This document shows, piece by piece, positions 9,936 through 17,447 of a DNA stretch of 64,000 bases. A model generated the notes under the pieces. That model was given only the letters and a program-made list of their open reading frames with translations, had not been told where the DNA came from and did not search any database. Within the stretch, counting starts at the first letter, position 1; each line of letters opens with the position of its first letter. Made by a program: the position numbers and the translations under genes. Origin of the DNA: Pantoea sp. 18069. GTDB taxonomy: Bacteria > Pseudomonadota > Gammaproteobacteria > Burkholderiales > Burkholderiaceae_C. The stretch covers positions 1 to 64,000 of the forward strand of contig NZ_CACSJA010000013.1 of assembly GCF_902706035.1 (NCBI RefSeq), given 5' to 3'.

Positions 9936-11183
9936 ATGATTTCTTCGACCACTGTCCCCGCCTCCGTCCCGCCCCTGATTGCCCGGCAGTGCATCGTCAA
10001 CCACCTCAACCAGGTCGTTGGCTACGAGCTGTTCAACCGCTCGCGCGGCGCCTCCCTGCATACCGCGGCCTCCGATGTGCTGCTGGTGTTCACCGCGCTG
10101 TCGCATGTGGGCACCGAAGACATCGTGGGCACCAAGCTGCTGTTCGTCAATTGCACCCACGAAAGTCTCGCGGGCGGCCACCTGGACCTGCTCAATCCCG
10201 AGCAGATGGTGCTCGAGATCCCGCCGCTGGGCCATGCGGCCAGCGACGAGGTGACAGCGCGCCTGCCCATCCTCGCCCAGCTGCGCGCGCAGGGCTTTCG
10301 CCTGGCGTTCAGCCACAGCGTGCTCGACTCCATCTATGCGCCCTGGCTGCAGCTGGCCGACTACATCAAGCTCGACCTCTCGGCGCTGCCGCTCGACCAA
10401 CTCGCGGTGCTGATCCAGTACGCGCGGCGCCACACCCAGGCCCAGCTGATTGCCGAGAAGGTCGAAACCCAGCAGCACTACGAGACCGCGAGCCGCCAGG
10501 GCGTGCAGCTGTTCCAGGGCTACCTGTTCGCGCGCCCCTCGGAAGTCCACACCCAGTTGCTGCCCCCGGCGCAGGCCCACATCATCGAACTGATCAACCT
10601 GCTGCGCCTGCAGGCCAGCACAGAGGCCATAGAGGAAGTGCTCAAGAAGGACGCGGGGCTGGCCTTCAACCTGATGCGCATGATCAACTCGGCGGGCTTT
10701 GGCCTGCGCCGGGAAGTCAACTCCTTTCGCGAGGCGGTGATGATTCTCGGCCTGCGCAAGCTGTTTCGCTGGGCCGCGCTGCTGTTCACGGCCACGCGCG
10801 ATGGCGGCCCGCCGCCCGCCATATGCCAGACGGCCGTGGTCCGCGGGCGGCTCATGGAACTGCTCGCACTCGAAGCGGGCATGGGCGCGGAGCAGGCCGA
10901 CCAGGCGTTCGTCACCGGACTGTTCTCGCTGCTCGATGCCATGCTGCCGTTGCAGCTCGCGCCGGCGCTGGCACTGATCAACCTGCCCGAAGCCGTGTCC
11001 AGCGCGCTGCTGCGCGGCGAAGGCCCGCTGGCCATGCTGCTGACACTGGCCAAAGCCTGCGAATCGAGCGACGACGCAGCTTTCGACAGCGCCGCGCGCA
11101 GCCTGGCACTGAACAGCACGCAAATCAATGGTGCGCACCTGCAGGCCCTGGCCTGGACCGACCATCTGACCGATCCGCTGTAA
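9936..11183 (+). CDS. EAL-HDOD signalling protein, copy 1 (YuxH type)
   Basis: 415 residues combining an N-terminal EAL-like domain (about 12-205) and a C-terminal HDOD domain (about 210-400). This is the COG3434 architecture of putative c-di-GMP-related signalling proteins. The EAL motif is replaced by YELF in GYELFNRS, but AEKVET and the QGYLFARP ending of the barrel remain, so phosphodiesterase activity is doubtful and a binding or adaptor role more likely. HDOD features include IIELINLLRLQASTEAIEE and LAFNLMRMINSAGFGL. The ATG at 9936 gives the typical start; the open frame continues upstream inside the preceding gene's region without similarity. A close paralogue follows after 63 bases. 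Confidence 0.88.
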   Translation: MISSTTVPASVPPLIARQCIVNHLNQVVGYELFNRSRGASLHTAASDVLLVFTALSHVGTEDIVGTKLLFVNCTHESLAGGHLDLLNPEQMVLEIPPLGHAASDEVTARLPILAQLRAQGFRLAFSHSVLDSIYAPWLQLADYIKLDLSALPLDQLAVLIQYARRHTQAQLIAEKVETQQHYETASRQGVQLFQGYLFARPSEVHTQLLPPAQAHIIELINLLRLQASTEAIEEVLKKDAGLAFNLMRMINSAGFGLRREVNSFREAVMILGLRKLFRWAALLFTATRDGGPPPAICQTAVVRGRLMELLALEAGMGAEQADQAFVTGLFSLLDAMLPLQLAPALALINLPEAVSSALLRGEGPLAMLLTLAKACESSDDAAFDSAARSLALNSTQINGAHLQALAWTDHLTDPL

Positions 11184-11234
11184 CATCCCTGCACGTCCAC
11201 CCCCTGCCCGCTCGCCGCCCAACGAAGTTCACTT

Positions 11235-11240
11235 CATAAT
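11235..11240 (+). promoter_or_regulatory. Candidate -10 element of the second EAL-HDOD gene
   Basis: CATAAT ends six bases before the ATG at 11247, with no Shine-Dalgarno sequence between. The same short-spacing arrangement as its paralogue upstream. Confidence 0.3.
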
Positions 11241-11246
11241 CCAACG

Positions 11247-12524
11247 ATGAGTTCCATTCCCCCTGGTGCCCTTGCCTCGCCCACCTTGCCCCAAGGTGTC
11301 GATGATGACAATCTGGCCATCATCGCGAGGCAAGCCATCGTCAATGAAAAGCGCGAGGTCTACGGCTATGAACTGTTCGACCGCTCCACGGCCCACGACG
11401 CCCATACTGCCGCGAGCGACGCCGCACTGCTGTTCAATGCGCTGTCCTACGCAGGCGCCGAAGCCCTGGTCGGTCAGAAGACGGTGTTCATCAACTGCAC
11501 GCAGGAAAGCCTGGCCGGCGGTCACCTCGAACTGATCCATCCCGACAAGGTGGTGCTCGAAGTGCCCACGCTCGAAGAGGGCGCGTCGCAGGCCGAGATC
11601 GAAGCCCGGCTCAACGTCTTCAAGGGCCTGCGCGAACGCGGTTTCCGCCTGGCGTTCAACCAGAACCTGCTGCGCCGCGCCTATGCCAGCTGGCTGCCCA
11701 TGGCCTCGTTCATCAAGCTCGACCTGCAGTCCTTCGCGCTCAAGGATGCGCAATCGCTGGTGAACTTCGCGCGCACCTATACCAGCGCCCGTATCGTCGC
11801 CGAAAAAGTCGAGACCGCCGAGCAGTTCGAGCACATGCGCGACCTCGGCGTGAACTACTTCCAGGGCTACTGGTTCGCCAAGCCCGACCTGGTGCGCGCC
11901 CAGACCATACGGCCTTCGCAGGCCACCATCCTGCAACTCATCAACCTGGTGCGCAGGCAGGCCGGCACGGCGGAGATCGAGGACCTGCTGAAGAAGGACC
12001 CGACGCTGTCCTTCAACCTGCTGCGCTTCATCAACTCCTCGGGCTTCGGGCTGTCGTGCGAAATCACCTCGTTTCGCCACGCGGTAATGATCCTGGGCCT
12101 CAAGAAGCTGTTCCGCTGGGCCGCGCTGCTGATGACCACCTCGCGCAGCGGCGGCTCGCCGCCGGCCGTGGGCCAGACGGCCGTGGTCCGCGGGCGCCTG
12201 ATGGAGCTGCTCACGGCCGAGCTGCTGCCGCCCGAGGAATCCGACAATGCGTTTGTGGTCGGCGTGTTCTCGCTGCTCGACGTGATGCTCGGCGTACCGC
12301 TGGCCAAGGCGCTCGAATCGGTGGCCCTGCCCCAGCCCGTGATCGACGCCCTGCTGCACGGCACGGGCGTGTTCGCCCCGTTCCTCGAACTGACCAAGGC
12401 CTGCGAGAGCGGCGACGACGCGGCCTTCGCGCTCAATGCCAATGCCCTGCACCTGACCAACCACCAGGTCAACTGGGCGCATCTGCAGGCACTGACCTGG
12501 GCGGAAAACCTGGATTCTGAATAG
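11247..12524 (+). CDS. EAL-HDOD signalling protein, copy 2 (YuxH type)
   Basis: 425 residues, clearly paralogous to the gene immediately upstream. Shared landmarks include VYGYELFDRS for VGYELFNRS, FINCTQESLAGGHLEL for FVNCTHESLAGGHLDL, AEKVETAEQ, NYFQGYWFAKP and SFNLLRFINSSGFGL. The N-terminal EAL-like domain again has YELF at the EAL position, and the C-terminal half is an HDOD domain. The tandem pair probably arose by local duplication and may form hetero-oligomers or respond to different partners; nothing nearby shows what they control. A bidirectional terminator follows at 12547-12580. Confidence 0.88.
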   Translation: MSSIPPGALASPTLPQGVDDDNLAIIARQAIVNEKREVYGYELFDRSTAHDAHTAASDAALLFNALSYAGAEALVGQKTVFINCTQESLAGGHLELIHPDKVVLEVPTLEEGASQAEIEARLNVFKGLRERGFRLAFNQNLLRRAYASWLPMASFIKLDLQSFALKDAQSLVNFARTYTSARIVAEKVETAEQFEHMRDLGVNYFQGYWFAKPDLVRAQTIRPSQATILQLINLVRRQAGTAEIEDLLKKDPTLSFNLLRFINSSGFGLSCEITSFRHAVMILGLKKLFRWAALLMTTSRSGGSPPAVGQTAVVRGRLMELLTAELLPPEESDNAFVVGVFSLLDVMLGVPLAKALESVALPQPVIDALLHGTGVFAPFLELTKACESGDDAAFALNANALHLTNHQVNWAHLQALTWAENLDSE

Positions 12525-12546
12525 AGGCCCCTGCGCGGCCAGAAAA

Positions 12547-12580
12547 AAAGCCGGCTGTCCGTGAGGACCGCCGGCTTTTT
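12547..12580. terminator. Bidirectional intrinsic terminator
   Basis: AAAAGCCGGC and GCCGGCTTTT arms around a 14-base loop, with A-run and T-run flanks on the two sides. It lies between the convergent second EAL-HDOD gene and the first Bug receptor gene and can serve both. Confidence 0.9.
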
Positions 12581-12597
12581 GCGCAAGGCGCGCAAAC

Positions 12598-13578
12598 TCA
12601 GTCGAGCTTGATATTCGCCGCGCGGATGATGCGCGCATTGGCTTGCGACTCTTCGGCGATCTGGCGCGCGAAGTCGGCGGCCTTGCCGCCCGTGGCGACG
12701 TTGTCGGTCGCGGCCAGCTTGGCCTGCAGTTCGGGGTTGGCCAGGGCCTTGTTGATCTCGGTGTTGAGCCGCTCGACGATGGCCGAAGGCGTGCCGGCCG
12801 GCGCGAAAACGCCGAACAGCGAGGACAGGTTCGCCGAGGCGTAGCCCAGCTCGGCGAGCGTGGGCACATTGGGCAGCGATGCGAGCCGCTTGGGCGCGCC
12901 CACGGCCAGGGGGTGGAATGCGCCGGCCCTGATGTGCTGCAGCACCGCGGGTCCGGCATTCGTCGACAGCACTTCGAACTGCGCGCTCAGCCCGTCATTG
13001 AGCTGCTGGCCACCGCCCTTGTAGGGGATGTGGGTGATCTCGGCCTTGGCCGAGTAGGCGATCTGCTCGAGCATGATGTGGCCCAGCGACGCCAGGCCGG
13101 CCGTGGCCCAGCGTATGCTGCCCGGGTCCTTCTTCGCCTGATCGATCAGCTGGCCGAAATCCTTGGCCGTGCTGCGTTTGGTCGCGAGCAGCAGCACCGG
13201 CGAATACATCACGCTGGCCACGGGCACCAGGTCCTTGGTCGGATCGAAGGGCAGCTTGCCCAGGTGCGGGCTCAGCGCCAGCGGGCTGATCGCCGAGAAG
13301 CCCAGCGTATAGCCGTCAGGCTGGGCCTTGGCGACCTGGTCCAGGCCGATCGCACCGCCGGCGCCGGCCTTGTTCTCGACCACGATGGGCTGGCCCAGCT
13401 GCGCCGTGAGCTTGTCGCCGAGCGCGCGCGCGACCACGTCGCTGACGCCGCCCGCGGGATACGAGACCACGACGCGAACCGGACGCGCAGGCCAGGACTG
13501 GGGCTGGGCCCAGGCCACCATCGGCAACACGGCCAGCGCACCGGCGGCAAGCCAGCTGCGACGCAAAGAATTTGTCAT
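12598..13578 (-). CDS. Bug/TctC-family extracytoplasmic solute-binding protein, copy 1
   Basis: 326 residues. Periplasmic receptor of the tripartite tricarboxylate transporter family, typically binding small carboxylates. The signal peptide is obvious (RRSWLAAGALAVLPMVAWA, cleavage near residue 24). The mature protein shows the Bug landmarks WPARPVRVVVSYPAGGVSDVVARAL, NKAGAGGAIGLDQVAKAQPDGYTLG and VPTLAELGY. I start at the ATG at 13576-13578, which directly precedes the signal peptide. No TctA or TctB genes are nearby, as is usual for the many orphan Bug receptors in this group, so the ligand cannot be inferred. It is convergent with the EAL-HDOD pair. Confidence 0.93.
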   Translation of the reverse strand: MTNSLRRSWLAAGALAVLPMVAWAQPQSWPARPVRVVVSYPAGGVSDVVARALGDKLTAQLGQPIVVENKAGAGGAIGLDQVAKAQPDGYTLGFSAISPLALSPHLGKLPFDPTKDLVPVASVMYSPVLLLATKRSTAKDFGQLIDQAKKDPGSIRWATAGLASLGHIMLEQIAYSAKAEITHIPYKGGGQQLNDGLSAQFEVLSTNAGPAVLQHIRAGAFHPLAVGAPKRLASLPNVPTLAELGYASANLSSLFGVFAPAGTPSAIVERLNTEINKALANPELQAKLAATDNVATGGKAADFARQIAEESQANARIIRAANIKLD

Positions 13579-13728
13579 TACCACTCCGAAATTGAGATGC
13601 ATGGGGAGACACGCGCGGCCCGGCACGCCCGGGCCGGTCGCGGCGCAAGGGCTGCATTTTGCCTTAGGCCACGTAAGCAACGCTAATGGACACGCATAAA
13701 ACCGCAAAGGCACCCATCCATTGAGACC

Positions 13729-14664
13729 CTAGCCCCTCGGGTGGTGCTCGGCATGCAGCGTCTTGAGCCTCTCGCGCGCGACATGGGTATAGATGGTGGT
13801 GGTCGAGATATCGACATGGCCCAGCAGCATCTGCACCACGCGCAGGTCGGCGCCGTGGTTGAGCAGGTGGGTCGCGAACGCATGGCGCAGCGTGTGCGGC
13901 GACAGCGGCGCGGTAATGCCCGCCTGCTGCGCGTACTTCTTCACCAGCAGCCAGAACATCACGCGCGACATGCCGCTGCCGCGCTGGGTCACGAACAGGT
14001 CATCGCTGTGCTGCCCTCCCAGGATGGCCTGGCGCCCCTCCTGCAGGTAGCGCTGCAGCCACCAGGCGGCCTCGTCGCCGAACGGCACCAGCCGCTCGCG
14101 CTGGCCCTTGCCCATGACGCGCACCACGCCCGAGCGCAGATCGACCTGGTGATTTTGCAGGCCCACGAGCTCGCTCACGCGCAGGCCGCTGGCATACATC
14201 AACTCGAGCATGCTGCGGTCGCGCAGGCCCAGCGGCGTGGCCGCGTCGGGCGCATTGAGCAGCGTCTCGACCTGGGCCTGGGTCAGCGTGTGCGGCAGGC
14301 GCGGCGGCTGGCGTGCGGCCAGCAGGCGCACCGTGGGATCGGCGGGCACGCGCTTTTCGCGCAGCGCCCAGTGGAAATAGCGCCGCAGCACGGTCAGCCG
14401 GCGGTTGGCGCTGGTCGCCTTGGTGTGCTCGAGGCGCGCCGCGAAATACCCCTGCAGCTGCGGCTCCTGCGTGGCGTCGAGCGCCAGCGGTTCAGGCAAT
14501 TGCGCAAGCCACTGCGCGTAAAGCGTGAGGTCGCGCCGGTAGGCGGCGAGCGTGTTGCGCGACAGGCCGTCCTCGAGGAACAGCGCATCGACAAAGGCGT
14601 CGATGGCCGCCTGGCTCTGGGGCAGCGCGGGCGTGGCAGCGGAAGAAGACAAAGGGGTCGGCAT
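13729..14664 (-). CDS. xerD: Site-specific tyrosine recombinase XerD
   Basis: Chromosome-dimer resolution recombinase acting with XerC at dif under FtsK control. 311 residues. An N-terminal SAM-like core-binding domain (about 17-105, with EDGLSRNTLAAYRRDL) precedes the catalytic domain. All catalytic residues are visible: Arg162 (ASGLRVSEL), Lys186 (GKGQRER), His257 and Arg260 (HTLRHAFATH), His283 (LLGHVDIS) and the nucleophile Tyr292 (IYTH). It resembles XerD more than XerC in the LGHVDISTTTIYTHVA region. No integron or phage genes adjoin it, so it is the housekeeping enzyme. TAGGCT lies six bases before the ATG, and a terminator lies just upstream. Confidence 0.94.
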   Translation of the reverse strand: MPTPLSSSAATPALPQSQAAIDAFVDALFLEDGLSRNTLAAYRRDLTLYAQWLAQLPEPLALDATQEPQLQGYFAARLEHTKATSANRRLTVLRRYFHWALREKRVPADPTVRLLAARQPPRLPHTLTQAQVETLLNAPDAATPLGLRDRSMLELMYASGLRVSELVGLQNHQVDLRSGVVRVMGKGQRERLVPFGDEAAWWLQRYLQEGRQAILGGQHSDDLFVTQRGSGMSRVMFWLLVKKYAQQAGITAPLSPHTLRHAFATHLLNHGADLRVVQMLLGHVDISTTTIYTHVARERLKTLHAEHHPRG

Positions 14665-14670
14665 GGGCCA

Positions 14671-14676
14671 AGCCTA
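14671..14676 (-). promoter_or_regulatory. Candidate -10 element of xerD
   Basis: TAGGCT on the minus strand ends six bases before the xerD ATG. It follows a terminator, so xerD needs its own promoter here. No Shine-Dalgarno sequence is seen. Tentative. Confidence 0.3.
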
Positions 14677-14696
14677 CACCGTATGGCCACGATGCA

Positions 14697-14737
14697 AAAA
14701 CCCGCAGCGCCGGCTCGGGGCCGATGCTGCGGGTTTT
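14697..14737. terminator. Intrinsic terminator between the second Bug gene and xerD
   Basis: AAAACCCGCAGC and GCTGCGGGTTTT arms (12 bp) flank a 17-base loop, symmetric with A and T runs. It lies 46 bases after the stop of the second Bug gene on the minus strand and separates it from xerD. Confidence 0.88.
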
Positions 14738-14783
14738 CATGTGGCGACGGCCTTCGCGTACCGCGACAGGCCTCGGTGGACGC

Positions 14784-15749
14784 TTAGTCCAGCGTCAGCT
14801 TCTGCTTCACGACCACGTCCTTGTAGACGGCCAGTTCGTTCTTGAGTTCGGCGGCGAACTCTTCGGGCGAGTTGGCGACCACGAGCGAGCCCGTGTCTTC
14901 GATGCGCTTGCGCACTGCGGGATCCTGCAGCGCCTTGCGGGTCGCGGCGTTGATCTTTTCGACCAGTTCCTTGGGCATGTCCTTGGGGCCCAGGATGCCG
15001 TAGAAAGCCATGCGGTTCACCTGCTCGAGGCCGACTTCCTTGAACGTCGGAACGTCGGGCAGCACGGCCAGGCGCTGGGGAGCGGCCACGGCGATCGCGA
15101 CCAGGCGCTTGTCCTTGATGAACGGCAGTGCCGAAGGCAGGTTGTCGAGCACCATGGGGATCTGGCCGGCAACGGCGTCATTGAGCGCCGGGCCCGCGCC
15201 GCGGTAAGGCACGTGGACCATGTCGATCTGCGTCAGGCTCTTGTACAGCTCCATCAGCATGTGCTGCACGCCGCCCGTGCCCGAGGAACCGTACGAGTAC
15301 TTGCCTGGATTCTTCTTCAGGTAGGCCTCGAAGGTCTTGTAGTCCGTTGCCGGGAACTTCGGATTCACCGCGATCACATTGGGCGTGGCCGCGATGTTGA
15401 TGATGGGCGTGAAGTCCTTGATGGGATCGTAAGGCGTCTTGGGGTTGATGGCCGGGTTGGTGGCCATGCTCGACAGCGTCGCGATACCGAGGTTGTAGCC
15501 ATCGGGCTTCTGACGCGCGGTCTCGAGCGCACCGATCGCACCGCCGCCACCGCCGCGGTTTTCGACCACGACGATCTGGCCCAATTCCTTGCCCAATGGC
15601 TCGGCAATCACACGCGCAATGATGTCTGTGGTGCCGCCGGCGGCAAAGGGAACCAGCAGTTTGATGGGCTTCGTTGGATAGGCCTGGGCCATGACAACCG
15701 AACTCGCGAGTGCCAGGGTAAGGCCGAGCCAGCGATTGCGTTGAGACAT
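14784..15749 (-). CDS. Bug/TctC-family extracytoplasmic solute-binding protein, copy 2
   Basis: 321 residues. Periplasmic binding protein with a clear signal peptide (about 1-23, ending VVMAQA) and the Bug landmarks YPTKPIKLLVPFAAGGTTDIIARV, NRGGGGGAIGALETARQKPDGY and VPTFKEVG. The ATG at 15747-15749 is chosen because AAAGGTG stands seven bases upstream; an in-frame GTG nine bases earlier overlaps that site. It is about as different from the first Bug protein as unrelated family members are, so this is not a recent duplication. The ligand is unknown and there is no cognate permease nearby. The 90 bases upstream to queG hold its promoter. Confidence 0.93.
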   Translation of the reverse strand: MSQRNRWLGLTLALASSVVMAQAYPTKPIKLLVPFAAGGTTDIIARVIAEPLGKELGQIVVVENRGGGGGAIGALETARQKPDGYNLGIATLSSMATNPAINPKTPYDPIKDFTPIINIAATPNVIAVNPKFPATDYKTFEAYLKKNPGKYSYGSSGTGGVQHMLMELYKSLTQIDMVHVPYRGAGPALNDAVAGQIPMVLDNLPSALPFIKDKRLVAIAVAAPQRLAVLPDVPTFKEVGLEQVNRMAFYGILGPKDMPKELVEKINAATRKALQDPAVRKRIEDTGSLVVANSPEEFAAELKNELAVYKDVVVKQKLTLD

Positions 15750-15839
15750 AAAAGTCACCTTTTAGGGTTTTTAGACTCTGGAATGCTAAGCGTTGGACCC
15801 ACTTCGGCAAAGCGGCTGCAGGCACTAATTTATGGGTGT

Positions 15840-16940
15840 TTACCCTAGGGATAAAGCCGCTGCTTCGGGCGCCGCGCGTTGCGCCAACGCCCATTGCACA
15901 TGCTCGCGCACCAGCGCGTCGGGGTGCTCGCTGCGGCCGAGCAAGGCCTGCTGCGCGGCGGTGTCGCCGGTCTCGCGCCAGGCGTTGCCCAGCGCCACGG
16001 CAATATTGCGCAGCCAGCGCAGGTGGCCGATGCGCCGGATCGGACTGCCTTCGGTGCTGCGCAGGAAAGTCGCTTCGTCCCAGGCGAACAGCTGCACCAG
16101 TTGCGCGCCGACCAGCCCGGCGCGCGCATCGAAATCGGGCAGGCTGCTGCGCTGGGCAAACTTGTTCCAGGGGCAGGCGAGCTGGCAGTCGTCGCAGCCA
16201 TAGATGCGATTGCCCATGGCGGGGCGCAGTTCCTCGGGAATCGCGCCCGCGTGCTCTATCGTCAGATAGGAGATGCAGCGGCGCGCATCGACGCGCTGCG
16301 GCGCGACGATCGCGCCCGTGGGGCAGGCATCGCTGCAGGCCTGGCAACTGCCGCAATGCGCGGTGACCGGCGCTGTGGGCTCAAGCGCCAGATCGACATA
16401 GATCTCGCCGAGAAAGAACATCGAGCCGGCTTCGCGGTTGAGCACCAGCGTGTGCTTGCCGCGCCAGCCCTGGCCGCTGCGCCGCGCGAGTTCGGCCTCG
16501 AGCACGGGCGCCGAGTCGGTGAACACGCGGTGGCCGAACGGGCCGACTTCGGCGGCGATCAGATCGCAGAGCTTTTGCAGCCGCGCGCGCAACACCTTGT
16601 GATAATCACGCCCACGGGCATAGACTGAGAGAATGGCTTCGCCCGGACGCTCGAGCCTTGACCATTCGACCGCCTGCCAGTCCTGGGGCGTGTCGCGCGG
16701 CAGATAGTCCATGCGCACCGTGATCACGCTCACGGTGCCGGGCACGAGTTCGGCCGGACGCGCGCGCTTGAGGCCATGGGCCTGCATGTAATGCATGTCG
16801 CCATGGAACCCTTGGGCCAACCATTGGATCAACCCAGACTCGGATGAGGACAAATCCACGCCCGCGACCCCGATTTGGGAAAATCCCAGCCCACGGGCCC
16901 AGCCTTGCATCAAAGGAAAGAGTTGACTGCTGCACACCAT
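15840..16940 (-). CDS. queG: Epoxyqueuosine reductase
   Basis: Cobalamin- and iron-sulfur-dependent enzyme reducing epoxyqueuosine to queuosine at the wobble base of tRNAs with GUN anticodons. 366 residues. Two [4Fe-4S] clusters are indicated by CGSCQACSDACPTGAI and by the later CDDCQLACPWN region, with the intervening CISYLTIEH conserved. A C-terminal segment of about 70 residues fits the HEAT-like tail of longer QueG proteins. The start at 16938-16940 is chosen for length; it has AGGGG close upstream. The 5' end overlaps the predicted start of divergent tsaE by 18 bases. Other queuosine genes are not in the window. Confidence 0.94.
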   Translation of the reverse strand: MVCSSQLFPLMQGWARGLGFSQIGVAGVDLSSSESGLIQWLAQGFHGDMHYMQAHGLKRARPAELVPGTVSVITVRMDYLPRDTPQDWQAVEWSRLERPGEAILSVYARGRDYHKVLRARLQKLCDLIAAEVGPFGHRVFTDSAPVLEAELARRSGQGWRGKHTLVLNREAGSMFFLGEIYVDLALEPTAPVTAHCGSCQACSDACPTGAIVAPQRVDARRCISYLTIEHAGAIPEELRPAMGNRIYGCDDCQLACPWNKFAQRSSLPDFDARAGLVGAQLVQLFAWDEATFLRSTEGSPIRRIGHLRWLRNIAVALGNAWRETGDTAAQQALLGRSEHPDALVREHVQWALAQRAAPEAAALSLG

Positions 16941-17447
16941 ACCCCTGCGATTGTAGGAAGCCGAGAAAACCCCCACCTGCCGGCGACCCGCCAGTTGCAG
17001 TGGCACGCCGAGGACGACACGGCGCGCTTTGCCGCGCAACTCGCGCAATGGCCCGGCCTGCACAACGCCTACCTGACCTTGCACGGTGACCTGGGTGCAG
17101 GCAAGACCACGCTGGTGCGCCACCTGCTGCGCGCGCTCGGGGTGCATGGGCGCATCAAGAGCCCGACCTACGCCGTGGTCGAGCCGCATGAAGTGCCGGG
17201 CCTGGCTATCTGGCACTTCGACTTCTACCGCCTGGAAGACCCGCGCGAATGGGAAGACGCAGGTTTTCGCGACATTTTCGCCAGCCCCGGCCTCAAGCTG
17301 GCAGAATGGCCGGAAAAAGCAGCAGCCTTGACGCCGCCTGCTGATATAGCTATCCATATTGAAGCAATCGACGAAACGCAGCGCAGCGTGACGCTGGTGG
17401 CCCACACGCCTGCCGGCTGCGAGCTGCTTGCACACTGGCCCGAATGA
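16923..17447 (+). CDS. tsaE: tRNA threonylcarbamoyladenosine biosynthesis ATPase TsaE
   Basis: P-loop ATPase that works with TsaB and TsaD to make the t6A37 modification of ANN-decoding tRNAs. 174 residues from a TTG at 16923. Walker A is GDLGAGKTT (about 61-69), followed by the family segments IKSPTY, HFDFYRL and EWPEKA. The start is uncertain: no ATG fits well, the ATG at 16875 would add 16 residues of atypical sequence, and the TTG has AAAGGA five bases upstream. Its last four bases overlap the amiC start (ATGA), so the two genes are translationally coupled. This is the usual tsaE-amidase order. Confidence 0.9.
   Translation: MTAAHHTPAIVGSRENPHLPATRQLQWHAEDDTARFAAQLAQWPGLHNAYLTLHGDLGAGKTTLVRHLLRALGVHGRIKSPTYAVVEPHEVPGLAIWHFDFYRLEDPREWEDAGFRDIFASPGLKLAEWPEKAAALTPPADIAIHIEAIDETQRSVTLVAHTPAGCELLAHWPE

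Noticed and set aside
13729..14664. A phage or integron integrase
   Set aside because: All features fit housekeeping XerD and there are no phage genes, att repeats or gene cassettes around it.
12598..15749. A tripartite tricarboxylate transporter locus
   Set aside because: Only the binding proteins are present; no TctA or TctB genes, and xerD lies between. They are orphan receptors.
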